A DNA stretch of 64,000 nt from the NCBI GenBank assembly GCA_014529385.2, contig CM043952.1:55156619-55220618 (forward strand). Direction: 5' to 3'. Below, one piece after another: positions 12,727 through 25,392 of this stretch. Origin of the DNA: Adiantum capillus-veneris. Taxonomy: Eukaryota; Streptophyta; Polypodiopsida; Polypodiales; Pteridaceae. The position numbers and the translations under genes are program-made. The notes below the pieces were generated by a model, which saw nothing but the letters and a program-made list of their open reading frames with translations, searched no databases and was not told where the DNA came from. Numbering within the stretch: position 1 is the stretch's first letter; every line of letters begins with the position of its first letter.

Positions 12727-13370
12727 GGCAAGATTTAAATAATTATGCACTACTTTATATATTTAAATAAATATGCACTAGCACATGATAAATTGTACTA
12801 GTGTGATGCAAGTTGTACTGTGTGTGTGTGTGTGTGTGTAGGTTTGATTCCCTACCTAATCATGTAAACAACTTATTTTAATTATATGATTCTTATTTTA
12901 ACTATATGATGGTGTTCCACTCTTCAGTGCCTTGGCGAGAATAATTCATATGTCAAGGTTTGGGACCGTCCCCTCCCTCTGTCTGACATATTATTATTGA
13001 AGTAGCTGTGATACTTTTAATTGGCCTGGTCTACTAACACATCTTCAAGATCTGTCATAGCTTAGGGTATTGTTGATATCTTGTAGCTAAACTGAACCGC
13101 CAAATGTAACTACAAGCTGTTTGAAAGCCAAATGTAAAGAAAATCTACGTGAGTTTTTTATATAATGCAAGAAAAAGATGAGCATGTCTTTAGTATTTAC
13201 GCTACTTTTAGTAGAATGTTGTTTCCTGTCCATGTAGGTGTTGTTGCAAAGAAGGATGAATGCCTAATAAGCCAATTTGAAACTAGGAATCTAAAAAATA
13301 TTGATGGTTGTACTTGTTTGGGCAGAGACCTCAAAGTAATGATACACGCATAGACTCTTGCATATAAAAT
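12727..13370. other. Unassigned stretch
   Basis: A (GT)n run of about 20 bp at 12820-12839 and no other recognisable feature. A 62-residue open frame at 13165-13353 has no motif and no supporting context. Confidence 0.5.
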
Positions 13371-13374
13371 AGTA

Positions 13375-13545
13375 ATTAAGAACACTTTACTGAGTTGAAG
13401 AACTGCATACGTACATAAACACACACATATAAATAACTATATATATTGTATAAACAGGTACTTAAAAACACTTTATCGAGTTGAAGAACTGCTTACGTAC
13501 ATAAACACACACATATAAATATTATATATAAAACTATATATATTC
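13375..13545 (+). repeat. Tandem duplication, about 95-bp unit
   Basis: Two copies of a segment containing GAGTTGAAGAACTGC, TACGTACATAAACACACAC and ATATATAAA. It lies next to the GCATAACG-type repeats, downstream of the methyltransferase-like gene's 3' end. Confidence 0.85.
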
Positions 13546-13572
13546 TTAGACCGACAGTGTAAAGAAATACTG

Positions 13573-14010
13573 ACAAGCAATCAAAATTTTGACAGCATAA
13601 CAACGTGAAAAATAAAAAAAAACCCATTCCATACTTGCTTCCGTGAAAGCTTGCCTAACTTTCCTTAAGCTTTCCCATTCTATACTTGCTTCCGTGAAGC
13701 TTGCTTAACTTTTGTGTATACATGAAACCATGATTATGTTTCTAAACATGAACAAAAAGCATGATTATATTCACAAGCAATCAAAATTTTGGCAGCATAA
13801 CGGTGCGAAAATTAAAACAAAAAAATTTCCCATTCCATACTTGCTTCTGTGAAGCTTGCCTAACTTTTTTGTATACATGAAACCATGATTATGTTTCCAA
13901 ACATGAACAAAAAGCATGATTATATTGACAAGCAATCAAAATTTTGGGAGCATAACGGCATGAAAATTCAAACAAAAAAAATCCCCATTCCATACTTGCT
14001 TCCGTGCAGC
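13573..14010 (+). repeat. Three tandem copies of a GCATAAC..-containing repeat
   Basis: The segment CAAGCAATCAAAATTTT, then GGCAGCATAAC, an A-rich run and CCATTCCATACTTGCTTCC, starts at about 13575, 13773 and 13929. The spacers contain GAAACCATGATTATGTTTC. A diverged copy in the same orientation lies at about 23772, just past the 5' end of the minus-strand gene, and an inverted copy at about 29936-29955. The three sites bracket the gene-like segments in between and may mark element ends. Confidence 0.75.
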
Positions 14011-17000
14011 AGCCAATGCTCAAGGGAAGAAGAAATTACATACGCAAAAAAGCATGTGTTCGTATAATACTTTGGTAAATCCAAAGCTCTCAACTAACTT
14101 CTATCTAGCATAATAAAATATGAAATCATGGCTGAATTGATAAGAACGATCAACACCAACAACATGTCTTTAGTAATACCAAAAAAGTGGCACCCAAACA
14201 CCATGGTCACACGTCGTTCCATAAAAATCACAAACTAGAAAAAACGATAGATATACCAATGTTGATGTCAATCAAGGGCAATGTGATCCGGGCTCATATT
14301 GTTGCCAATCAGTCTCCTCATCGCTATCTGCATCAATTGTTGAAATAGCACGTACACATGGAGCCTTGAAGCGTGAAAGATGTTGATGGAAGACCTCTGG
14401 ATCACTATCTATGCAGAGACAATGTCTAAACAACTCAACGTAAACATTGCCCAAGCCACCACATCCAGAAAACATATCAACAATGTAGGTGTGCTCCGCA
14501 GTAAATGTCCGCACAAGCCAACTAAAAAAAGAAAAAAATATGCGCATTACTTTATGTAACATAGTCCAATAACGCATAGCAGGAAGCATATATTATTACC
14601 GAAAGAAGTCAAGGCTACGCTTGGCGGCACCTCTAAGAGCGTGTCCTCCAATGTTCTCTCTGTCGGTGCGCTCCACCAGTATTCCGGACTTGGCATCAAA
14701 AGAGTTGTTGTCCACGCTCTCTCCATCTCGTCGATCATAGATAGGACGTTGACCCTTATGATAAAACAATCCTAGCAATAGTGTTTCCACCTACAAATTA
14801 CAATTAGCATGTGATCTAATTGAAGAAAACTACGAGCATGCTTTTCAATCAACAAATAAATTTACGTACTCTCTCAATCTCAATGGTCTTTCGCACATAA
14901 CCATCGGGGATCAAAATAAGGATGGTGTGCATCATTTTGAATCCCATCTCGATAGCATGGCTAGACACAATGCCAAAGTGATCAGTGGAGCTTAAGGTGA
15001 TGTACCACCCATTGTCTGCCACATACTTTGAAGCTATTATGGACACTTTCTTACTTAATTTTTGTGAGAATTGATTCCATTGAGGGACTTGCATAATACG
15101 CATTGTTAATTTAATTAAAGTTCCAAAACTATCATAGACTGTCCATTGTGGTTTTGAAGGATGCATACCTCGTTCTCCGAAAATTTTCAACTTTAAAATT
15201 TGTTGGAAAATCTGCAAACAAAAGAGAGGCCACTTCATTGCTCTTTTCCCCATCAACATGGGCTGAATGAAGAAAATCCAAGATCCTGCATACGATCAAA
15301 TACATGTATTTCAAACATTCACAACACACACCACACATAGTTAGTATTTCTTTTCACATGTGTTTACCATTTCTCATCATCGAGAGAAATTTTGTAAACA
15401 TCTAGCATAGATTGTGAAAATAAAATATTTCATCAAGAATTGTTGAGTAGAAAGAAAGTGACAGCTAGATATCTTTACAAGCAAGTTTACCTGTGGAGCC
15501 TTGAGCACCTTTTTTGTTCTTTTTGGGAGACTTCTTGGGCTTCTTGGATCTAACAAAATCCAATCGTTTCTTTATAGAGGAGATTGTACTATTGTTTACT
15601 CTTTTCGAAGAGGCGGCTTTCTTGGAAGTTGAGCCAATCTCCTCAATACCATTTTCATTTCTTTCAAGAACGTGCTCTAAAGCAAACAAAAAAATATATT
15701 TCTCACAAACATAATCTAAATAGTATGAGCACTTTAACAATTTTGTAGTTTTTATAAATGCCAAAAATAACCTTTATATAAGTTTCCTTCATCACGTGGG
15801 TAGGTGCCTCGAGTGTAATCTAGCCACCAAGGGCAATACTCAATTTCCCAAGCAATCAAACCATAATCTCTCATCCATAGTGGATACATACACTCCTCAC
15901 AAGAGAGGTCCCTCCAACTTTCAACAGCAACAGGCAACTTCTCCAACAAAGTTTGATCGTAAAGCTGAATTAGCCATCTACATAAAATGCAGTTAACTTT
16001 TTTGAGCTCCTTTCCTGAGTGACTTATTTATTATACAAACTCTAAGTAAAAAATAGAATAACAACAATAAAGATATCAATTGTATTCCCTGAATAATACT
16101 CTCCTCGAAGATTCCATAAGCTCTGGAATTTTTTCATCCGACTCTTTTGTGTTGAGCTTACTCCAAATCTCCATAAAAGCTTTTATGTGATCCCTCAATT
16201 GGTGATGAAACCATGATTCAAATCCCTCCGGCATTTCTTCAATCATTTTCCCTTTGATCCTCAAGCATTGCTTCAAGATACTTCCCCAATACCACTCTTT
16301 ATGCAAGTACATTCTAAATTTCATTGCACTAATATAACGCTCAGAAGTAACATCATCTACACGGCAATGCATCAAAGAGTGCAATATTTCCTTTTTCCTA
16401 TAGAGAAAAAAATAAACAAACCATAAATGCATTGATTCATTTGATGATTTCATGTGTATTTTTAATCCAAAAATTATTACCTCTCTGGTGATATTTTAGA
16501 AGTTGCCAAAGAGTGGACCTTGTCTCTTGTAAGGCCCACTTGATCCTTTTCTCTTATCCAATTGAAGTTAAATAACAAAGAGAAGAACCCCTGGCCATTG
16601 GCGGGGTTGGCAATGGCCAACATCTATGTTGCATTAGCACGAGATTAAATCAAATCAATTTTTCAATCAAATAAATCAAATTCAAATGACATGTCAACTT
16701 ACAATTTTGTAGAAATTCAAACATGAATGGTGAGAAGAGAAAGTGTTTACCTTATAAGCTCTTTCTTTGAATATTTTTTCTACTCTTCCTCGAGCAACCA
16801 TTTCCTTTTCTGGCAGTGAAATCGAGGGATCATTGATCTCTTGCATCTCTTTGATAAGAGACAAGTCAAAGTCTTCCTTTTGTAGAGCAAATGAAAAAAA
16901 AGTAAGATTTTACAAAATAATGTCAAGCTTTAGAAATTACATAAAAAGTGTACTTTAAGGCAAAAAAATATACCTTCCATATGAGCATTGCTAATAAAAG

Positions 17001-17703
17001 AGTAGGAACGTTGTACCAACTCCCTTTAGATGCCTTCTTCTCACAAGCAAGCTCTACCTCTATCCATCGAACCCAATCTTGGGGAAAGTCTTTCATTAAA
17101 GAATCTTTGCTTGCCACAACCAATTTTTGGAACAAGAAGATCTCCTGCCCAAGTAATAGCAATAAGTTTCAAAACAACAAATGTGCCTACTCATTTTGAG
17201 AGCGCAAAGCTAGCATAAGCTCCCCCTCTGCACTTCTATCAACATAGACAAATTGACACTTGACAGAACAATGTCTCCACTTTATCATTGAAAATTCTAC
17301 AATAACAAAAAAGAAAATTAGAAAGCATAGAGTAATACAAGACAACTTTACATTACACAAAAAAGAAATCAGTTATGTGTTTTTATTAAGCGCATCCAAG
17401 TTTTCAAACGGTGATTACAATAAATTTTTTTCCCCTTAAGTCTTCCCACTCAAGGGGAAGGGAATTATCAAAATCATAGCTTATTTCTCGCCAAATAGGC
17501 CCCCATTCATCTTTGTCTAAGTCGGAAACATAATGTTGATCATGGCCTGGCTTCTTAAATGACAAAAGAAATGGAGCTCCAAGAACACTGTATCCAGACA
17601 TCTCAAACCTTTCACCAAGCCCTCAGTGCCTGGACCCACCGCTCTAATGGCTTCATTTTCCATCAATCTGCAGAGAGGAATGAGAGGAGGTTCCCCATCT
17701 CTC

Positions 17704-17895
17704 TGAAGGAGTATGAGCGGAAGTGAGACGCGAGAGAGAGTGCGAGAAGAAGAGCACGACGATATGGTGAACTTGCTCTACTCTAATGTGTAGAGCATAG
17801 TGAGTTCTTATTAGGTTTTTACAAAAGAATATGTGTACATACCTGGCGGCCTGCCCACTTACCTGGGCGACCACATTGGGATTTATACCCCAACA
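17704..17895 (-). repeat. 3' LTR of the copia element
   Basis: 192 bp with TG..CA ends on the minus strand, directly preceded (plus coordinates from 17896) by the polypurine tract AAGTGGGAGGT. It pairs with the LTR at 23060-23251. Confidence 0.97.
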
Positions 17896-20800
17896 ACCTC
17901 CCACTTAAAGTACAATGTGGTACTTTAAGTGTGAGAGAAGCTACTATACAAGCTAATATACAAGAGATGTAGAGAAGTGATGTACTATCCTACACCTAAC
18001 TGCTTGCGAAAATGCGCAAAGCTCTTTGAGGGAAGTCCTTTTGTAAGTAGATCACCAGGATTTTTTGTGGTGTGAACTTTGACAAGCTGAAGTTACTTAT
18101 CCTCGAGCATTTCCCTGATGAAATGATACTTCACATCCACATGCTTTGTCTTTGAGTGATAAACTGGATTGCGAGCCAATTGTATAGCACTTTGACTATC
18201 ACAATATAACACAGGCATCTCTTCTTTGATTCCCAAATTTGTTACTAGTCGATTAAGACAAATTGATTCTTTGCATGCCTCTGATGCTGCAACATATTCA
18301 GCCTCTGTAGTAGACTGAGTAACACAATCTTGTAATCTAGAACGCCATGATACTGCTCCACCAACCAATGTAAAGACATACCCTGACGTAGACCTTCGGT
18401 TGTCTAAGTCACCTGCATAATCTGAGTTTGTAAAACCCTTTACACTTAGCTCCTGACTCCCATAGCATATACGCATACTCTTTGTAGCTTTTAGGTATCT
18501 CAATATTCCTTTCACTTTATCCCAATGTTTCTTGCCTGGGTTTGACATGTATCGACTTACCACTCCCACTGCAAATGCAATGTTTGGGCGAGTAGCAATC
18601 ATTGCATACATCAAACTACCCAATGTAGATGCATATGGAATCTTATCCATTTCAGCCTGTTCTTCCTCAGACACAGGACAATCTTGTTTGCTAAGTTTCA
18701 CATATGGTGGCAATGGAACACTCAATGCCTTTCCCTTCTCCATATTGAAACGTTGCAAAACCTTGTCAATATACTCTGTTTGAGACAACCAAATCAAATT
18801 CTTTGATCTGTCTCTTTCAATGCGCATACCAAGTATATGACTTGCCTCACCCATGTCTTTCATGTCAAACGATTTTGCCATCTTTGACTTCAAAGCTGGA
18901 ATTTCTTCCAAGTGCTTTCCAGCAATCAACATGTCATCCACATACAAAATAAGGATGAGACAACTACCATCCTTAGCCTTCTTTGTATATAGACAGTGAT
19001 CGAACTCACTACGTTTGTAGCCTTGAGAAAGCATAAACCTGTGGAATTTATGGTACCATGCCCTCGGTGATTGTTTTAAGCCATAAAGACTCTTTAACAA
19101 CTGGCATACCCAATCTTCCTTGCCTTTCTCAACAAACCCTTCTGGCTGCTGCATGTAAATTTCCACATCTAAATCACCATGCAAGAACGCTGTCTTGACA
19201 TCCATTTGGTGCAACACCAAATCTAATATGGAAACCAATGCAAGAAAGCATCTCAATGTAGTCATCTTGACCACCGGAGAGAAGACTTCATCAAAGTCAA
19301 TGCCTTGTTCTTGCTTAAAGCCCTTGGCAACAAGCCTTGCTTTGTACTTTGGCTGACTATCATGAGCGGTGATCTTATACCTGTAAACCCATTTACAAGG
19401 TAGAGCCTTTTTTCCCTGTGGTAATTTAACTAGCTTCCATGTCTTGTTTTTATGCAGAGTTGTCATCTGTGACTGCATGGCCAATTGCCAATTCCCGGAG
19501 TCCTTCATTTGCACTGCTTCCTTGTAACATGAAGGCTCATTGCAATCAGTCAACATGACATAGTTCATAGATGGAACAAACCTATCAGGAGGTCGCGTGA
19601 CACATCCAGATCTACGCACAATAGGTGGCTCAGGCTCAGCCACAACCTGTGGTTCCACTCTATCTTGTCCTTGCTCCTCTTGAGCCCTGACATTTTGTCT
19701 TGCACGTGCAGGTCCATCTTCTTGGAAGACAACTCTTCTAATCTCCTCAACCCTCTCTGGTTTAGAATGATATTTGGCTTCATTAAAGTGAACATCATTG
19801 TTGCGGATAACCTTTCTGGATTCGGGATCCCAAAGTCTGTACCCCATCTCACCAGAATTACCATAGCCTAGAAAGATGCACTTTCTACTCTTTGGCTCAA
19901 GTTTGTTCCTAAATTCCTTTGCAACGTGAGTATATGCCTCACGGCCAAAGACTCTGAGATGCTTGTATGAGGGCACCTTGCCTGACCATACCATCTCTGC
20001 CACTAAATCCTTCTGCAAAACCTTGCTAGGAGATCTATTTATAAGATGAACAGCTGTTGATACAGCTTCAGCCCAAAACCCATTTGGCAGTTGTGCATTA
20101 GACAACATACTTTTGACCTTCTCTTGTATGGTCCTATTCATCCTCTCAGCAACACCATTTTGAGGAGGATTGTAAGGAGCAGTAAGTTCACGTTTTATAC
20201 CTTTTGACTCACAAAAGTTCTGAAAGGCCTTTGAAACATACTCTCCATCATTGTCAGTGCGTAAGCATTTAAGATTCTTGCCACTCTGATTCTCCACAAG
20301 TGTCACAAACGTTTTGAAAACACTAAACGCTTCATCCTTGTGCTTGAGAAAGTAAACCCATACTTTCCTTGAGTAATCATCTATAAATGTCATAAAGTAA
20401 GAAGCTCCCCTAGAGATAGGTTAGGCATAGGTCCACACAAATCACTATGAACAAGTGCCAACTCTGTATCTCTTCTACTGCTTCTATGCTTATGTGGATG
20501 CTGTGTTTGCTTACCATACAGACAATGTTCACACAATTCAAAATCATTAAATGAAAAGCCAGGCAAATAACCAGAACGAGACAAGATTTCCATTCCCTTC
20601 TTGGACATATGTCCTAACCGGCTATGCCACAAAGAAACGTTCGGCTTCTCGGTTACATTGATTACATTTTTAGAGACATTTGATACATAAATCATGTAAA
20701 GTCCTCCAGAATTTACTCCATGTGCTACTGTCATGGAACCCTTGGATATCTTCCACATGTTCTGTCCAAAAGTGGTGACGTAGCCAGCATCATCAAGTAA

Positions 20801-23043
20801 ACCTGTGCTGATCAAGCTCTTTGTAATTGCGGGAACATGTCTCACATTCTTCAGCGTGAAAGAAGAGCCATTCTGAAACTTCAATTGAACATCTCCAACA
20901 CCTAAGATCTCACATGTCTGCCCATTGCCTAGCCGAACATGATCTTTAGTGGTCACATAAGAGGTAAACCACTCCTTGTTTGGAGACACATGAAGTGATG
21001 CCCCTGAGTCTATAATCCAGTCACTCAGTGCATTTCCATCAGATGCTGTAAGAAGAGCTGAGTCCATTGTATTCTTCAAAAAGTAGATGTCTCCTGACAC
21101 TAGACTGTCATCCTCTGCAACAATGTTTGTCACATTTATTTCTTGAATCTTCACTGAGGACTTGTTCTTCTCACCATGGTCTTCAGCTTTCTCTTTGCCT
21201 TTTTCTGCTTTCCATTCTCTGTAGTCTCTTTTCATGTGACCCTTCTTGCCACAATGATAGCATTCTATGTCACTCTTGCCTTTAGCACTGCGGGACTTGC
21301 TACGAGACTGATTCATCTTTCCACCTTTGTACTTTTCTTTGGTCCTTCTGCTGACAACTAAGGTTGTTCCTTTGCCTTTGTCCATTGTCTTTCTATTGGT
21401 TTCTTCAGTAAGCAGACTTCCTTCTACACCTGCTATGTTCAAACCATCTGGAGGTGCAGAATTACTCAAAGCTGTGCGAAAAGTTTCCCAACTTTCCGGC
21501 AATGTGATCAACAGGAACATAGCTCTAACAGGTTCATCAAACTTGACACCTTGAGCTGACAAATGACTATAGATTGTGTTGAATTCATTCAGATGATTGG
21601 ACATAGGTGTCCCTTCTTTCATCTTCAAGTCAACAAGATTCTTAAGCCAGTATACCTGTGAAGTTGCACTCTGCTTCTCATAAAGATCACTCAGCTTTAA
21701 CCATGCTTGATAAGCAGACATCTCGTCTGCTACATTGAAGTAAACGCTTTCTACCAAAGTCAGCATAATGGTAGAAAGTGCCAATTCATCCATTTCGCTC
21801 CATTCATCTTCGTCCATATCTTCTGGTTTTATCCCCTTTAGCTTTATAGGTTTTATCTGCTTCTTTTGTACCAACACGTGCCAAATCTGCTTCTTCCACA
21901 ATGGGAAATTGGTTCCATCCAGCTTCTTGATATTGTAAAGAGCAGTGTCCTGTGATCCAGCCATAGCTACGCTTCACAGTAGTTTACTTTCCTGGGAAAA
22001 TTTTGGCAGAGTTTCCCCTGTAAACTGACCTCTGAACCAATATCAACCTGTCAAATGAACCAAGAAAGCTTCAGATTCTGCATAAATTTTGGCAGAGTCT
22101 CCTTTGTAAAATGGCTCTGGTGTACTAAAAAACAGACCAAAAACAGCTCAAAAAACCACTATCTCTCTAACACTGTAAGCTGTGGGTAAACCTGTCCTGT
22201 AGCTCTTACTGTCCTGCACTGTCCTGTCACTGTCCTATAAGCATAGACTGCGACAATGCCTCAACGGCAGTAAAGCAAAGATGCAATCCCAACTGTCTAA
22301 CTCACAGTCAATACATCCTAGCTGCCTATCTAAGGGTGCTCGAGGGATCGCTCCAAGACCTGTATCACCGAAAGGATCTCAACATTCTAGAATCCCCCAG
22401 CTCAATAAAACCTCACTCGACCCTCAACAAAGGCTGCAGTAAATCTGACAGTACATAGACTTCCCACAAAGTCATACATCCACAAATTTCCCACTGTATG
22501 AACCGCTACGGCGGTTGTTTACTGCGTGACTCACAGCCAGCAAACCCTTAACAGACATACATCATCTCTGACAATACATCCCATGTGGAAGTACCTGCAA
22601 TGTCAGGATGAAATCTGGAATATCAAGCAGCAAACACAAGCTACCTGATGAACTAGTGGATGTCGCCTACAGTCTGTGTGTAGATGCGCCCGTGTCGTAT
22701 GTGACACGCCTCCAAGAACTGTGAGCTGTCCTTCGATGTGTAGATAGCCACAAATCAACACTATGGAAGTGTTGATATCCTCAGCACCTGCAGCCGTAGG
22801 TCGAAAACCCCAAATTTGCAGAGTCGGACCTGCACCCGCTGAGACCACGTAGTCGAAAATGGCATGCGCAGAACTTTGTCGAAGCCGAACAGTGGCGGAG
22901 ATGACCTCAGAATGAAATTCTGAGCACACGAAGCCCTTCGGTCTGGCCCACAAGATTTGGGGCCGTGTCTTTGCCTGTCGAATTTCACTCCAATATGAGC
23001 TGGTGACTCTAGCCTCCTGCAGTGCTGCCCCGAGCCTCGATCT

Positions 23044-23057
23044 GAGCTCTGATACCA
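23044..23057 (-). promoter_or_regulatory. Primer-binding site, initiator tRNA-Met type
   Basis: The minus strand reads TGGTATCAGAGCTC, matching the 3' end of plant initiator tRNA-Met as used by copia elements. Confidence 0.93.
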
Positions 23058-23059
23058 GT

Positions 23060-23251
23060 TGAAGGAGTACGAGCGGAAGTGAGACGCGAGAGAGAGTGCG
23101 AGAAGAAGAGCACGACAATATGGTGAACTCGCTCTACTGTAATGTGTAGAGCATAGTGAGTTCTTATTAGGTTTTTACAAAAGAATATGTGTACATATCT
23201 GGCGGCCCGCCCACTTACCTGGGCGACCACATTGGGCTTTATACCCCAACA
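23060..23251 (-). repeat. 5' LTR of the copia element
   Basis: 192 bp, about 96 percent identical to the 3' LTR. The primer-binding site follows two bases inside. Confidence 0.97.
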
Positions 23252-23765
23252 CTCTCTTTACAATAAAACCCTCTACAATATCCTCCAATATTCGACCATG
23301 AACATCCTTTCCAAATACTGTTGGATGATCGGGAGGTTTAGCAACAATTGTCGTTGCTTCAGACACGCTGTGAGCCATCAATTCACCTTGTGTAGCATGA
23401 ATATCTATGAACACCTCTTCTTCATGCACATCACTCAATATATCCTCTTCTTCATGCACATCACCCAAAATATCCTCCTTTCGACGGACATTGGAAGAAG
23501 CAATGGAAGATCGTGCAATATTGGCCCTATGCCCTGTAGTGCCAGACCTTAATGTGTATCCTACTCCTACAAGAAAAAAACAATAAGAACACAACTAGTT
23601 TAGTGAGTATGTGGAGACAAATAAAAAGAACACAAATAGCTTATTGTATTTGAACTTACTTTGAGAGATACCTATCCTGCCACGTTTAGATGGTGTATGA
23701 GCCATAATCTATCAACCACAAACAACAAAAATCTTCTTAGCAATGACAATACAAATATAAACTTC

Positions 23766-23830
23766 TAAATTTTGATAGCATAACGACGTAAAATGCAAAT
23801 TAAAAAAAAAACCATTCTCAACTTGCTCAT
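23766..23830 (+). repeat. Single diverged copy of the GCATAACG repeat
   Basis: TTTTGATAGCATAACGACGT, then an A-rich run and ACCATTCTCAACTTGC, matches the three copies at 13573-14010 in the same orientation. It lies about 60 bp upstream of the minus-strand gene's ATG. Confidence 0.6.
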
Positions 23831-23914
23831 GGAAAGGAAAAATACAAATCCACTTTGACATTTGTATACCTCTTCTCTACAGCGACCTGTTCTTACATCA
23901 TTGTAATTGTTATT

Positions 23915-24308
23915 GTAAGTGTGTGTAGTATGTGTGTATGCATGGTGTCTTGTATGCAAGCGTGTTGATGTGTGTGAATGCAAGTGTTTATGTGTGTGTG
24001 TGTGTGTGGATGGATGCATGATTGTGTGTGTGTGAATGCAAGTGTAATATGTGTGTGTCTGTATGCATGATTGTGTGTGTGTTTGTGCTATGTATGCAAG
24101 TGTGTTGATGTTGTGAATGCAAGTGTTTATATATGTGTGTGTGTGTATGCAAGTGTGTTGATGTTGTGAATGCAAGTGTTTATATATGTGTGTGTGTGTG
24201 TATGTATGTATGTGTGTGCGTATGCATGATTGTGTGTGTGTTTGTGCTATGTGTGCAAGTGTTTTGATGTGTGTGAATGCAAGTGTGTATCACTGTGTGA
24301 GTGTGAGT
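23915..24308 (+). repeat. TG-rich minisatellite
   Basis: Imperfect units of TGTGTGTG ... ATGCAAGTG ... TTGATG ... GTGAATGCAAGTGTTTATAT, about 50-60 bp each. It forms the left outer arm of a larger TG/CA inverted arrangement centred on the hairpin at 24309-24485. Confidence 0.88.
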
Positions 24309-24485
24309 GTGTGTGCTTACCTGCGCAAGCTCGCCCAATCCACTGAAGGAGGTCCAATAGGAGCTCCATTGGAGCTCCCCCATGCCTCGCGCGCTGCACT
24401 CTCACCATGCCTTTCAAGGCATGGAGGAGCTCCTAATGGAGCTCCTCCGGTGGATCGGGCGAGCGTGCGCAGGTAAGCACACACA
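24309..24485. repeat. Long inverted repeat (arms about 75-80 bp)
   Basis: The left arm starts GTGTGCTTACCTGCGCAAG, then CTCGCCCAATCCAC and GGAGGTCCAATAGGAGCTCC. The right arm is its near reverse complement (GGAGCTCC..GGTGGATCGGGCGAG, then GTGCGCAGGTAAGCACAC). A short centre lies near 24396-24405. The outer flanks are (TG)-rich to the left and (CA)n to the right, so pairing could extend well beyond the arms. GC content is much higher than in the surroundings. It resembles a foldback or MITE-type element. Confidence 0.85.
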
Positions 24486-24503
24486 CACTCACACACACTC
24501 ACA

Positions 24504-24567
<64 letters not shown>

Positions 24568-24760
24568 AGTATAAAATCACACACACACACACACACACAG
24601 TACCTTGTCTTCTTTACTCCTTCTTCTTCACAACAAAACTCCACTTTCACTTCACTCCACTTTCATCTCCTTCTTCACAGCAAAAATCCACTTTCACTTC
24701 ACTCCACTTTCATCTCAATTAAAACTCCACTTAAACTTCACTCCACTTTCATCTCAATTA
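24486..24760 (-). repeat. (CA)n tract and inverted copy of the 11.7-kb repeat
   Basis: (CA)n at about 24500-24564 is followed by CACGTGAGTATAAAATC, a second (CA)n, and CTTCTTCACAACAAAACTCC with tandem CACTTTCATCTCAATTAAAA-like units. The reverse complement matches 11655-11745, including the CACGTG next to the microsatellite. Confidence 0.75.
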
Positions 24761-24829
24761 CTACTTTTTTCACACACACCATATATTACAAAAAATGATA
24801 TTGTGGTATAAACACTCACACACACACAT

Positions 24830-24831
24830 TC

Positions 24832-24892
<61 letters not shown>

Positions 24893-25392
24893 CACACACA
24901 AAGATATACACAAAATGAATTCATATATATAATTTTACTAAAAAAATAGTACGTTTTTTACACACACACACACACACAGCCATATATTTAAAAAAATGAT
25001 TGTATGTGTTTGTGTATATAAAAAACGTAGCATTCTTAAAGTTAAGTTATATACACACACACACACACGCACACACAAGATGGAAAAACTATGTGCAGAG
25101 TCATATATACACTCTCTAGAGATAATTATATATATCTTAACTTAAAAAAATGCTACGTGGTTTACACACACCCACAAAATCATTTATACACACGCACAGT
25201 AATGTATATAACTTAACTAAAAAAATTATATATACACACTACCAAAAACACTCACACACATATATATATAAAATGGCAAGATGGAGGCATATATATAACT
25301 TAACTAAAAAAATTGCTACGTTTTTTTATACAAAGTCAGTCATATAGAATGCTACGCTTTTTATATATATATATATACAAAGTCACACAATC

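Larger units (their letters stand above)
17704..23251 (-). mobile_element. Ty1/copia LTR retrotransposon, nearly whole
   Basis: Two 192-bp LTRs (TGTTGGGG ... CTCCTTCA, read on the minus strand) flank a leader of about 1.1 kb and a gag-pol region at 21964-18093. The 5-bp duplication CTCTC at 17699-17703 and 23252-23256 marks the target. Parts in minus order: gag with a zinc knuckle (near 21260), protease with DSGAS (near 21000), integrase zinc-binding and core region (about 20650-19800), RT with YVDDM (near 18940), RNase H (to about 18100). This is copia order, with integrase before RT. The LTRs differ at 7 of 192 sites by my count (3.6 percent); at an assumed 1.3e-8 substitutions per site per year that is roughly 1-2 million years. 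It looks nearly whole, with about one break in the coding region. Confidence 0.97.
14272..23705 (-). pseudogene. 12-exon ParB-like / N4-N6 amino-methyltransferase-like gene, split by a copia element
   Basis: Twelve minus-strand exons with GT..AG borders: 23705-23660; exon 2 at 23566-23257 plus 17703-17419 (split by the LTR element); about 17279-17196; 17144-16974; 16876-16751; 16623-16481; 16397-16100; 15964-15772; 15676-15491; 15285-14870; 14790-14600; 14521-14272 (TGA). Most junctions keep phase; the exon 3 donor is unclear. The start MAHTPSKRGRI is the first ATG. The exon 2 product resembles a ParB N-terminal fold (PPLIPLCRLMENEAIR, then a hydrophobic strand). Exon 9 is Lys-rich. Exons 10-12 resemble the C-terminal half of N6_N4-type DNA methylases: a hydrophobic strand and helix (GWYITLSSTDHFG), then motif I (VDMFSGCGGLGN) and an acidic strand end (CLCIDSD). 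A DPPY-type motif IV is not clear; ADFP near 15200 is in another frame. A one-base shift near 17602 and the insertion make it non-functional here. Family call is inference. Confidence 0.6.

Noticed and set aside
15190-15225. ADFPTNF as a certain DPPY-type motif IV of the methyltransferase
   Set aside because: It is in a different frame from the phase-consistent exon reading, so it is mentioned only as a possibility.
22603-23118. 171-residue minus-strand open frame in the copia leader
   Set aside because: It overlaps the 5' LTR and primer site, has no protein family motif and lies in the known untranslated leader.
23765-24798. His/Thr-rich and Cys/Val-rich open frames
   Set aside because: Translations of (TG)n/(CA)n repeats; no coding signal.
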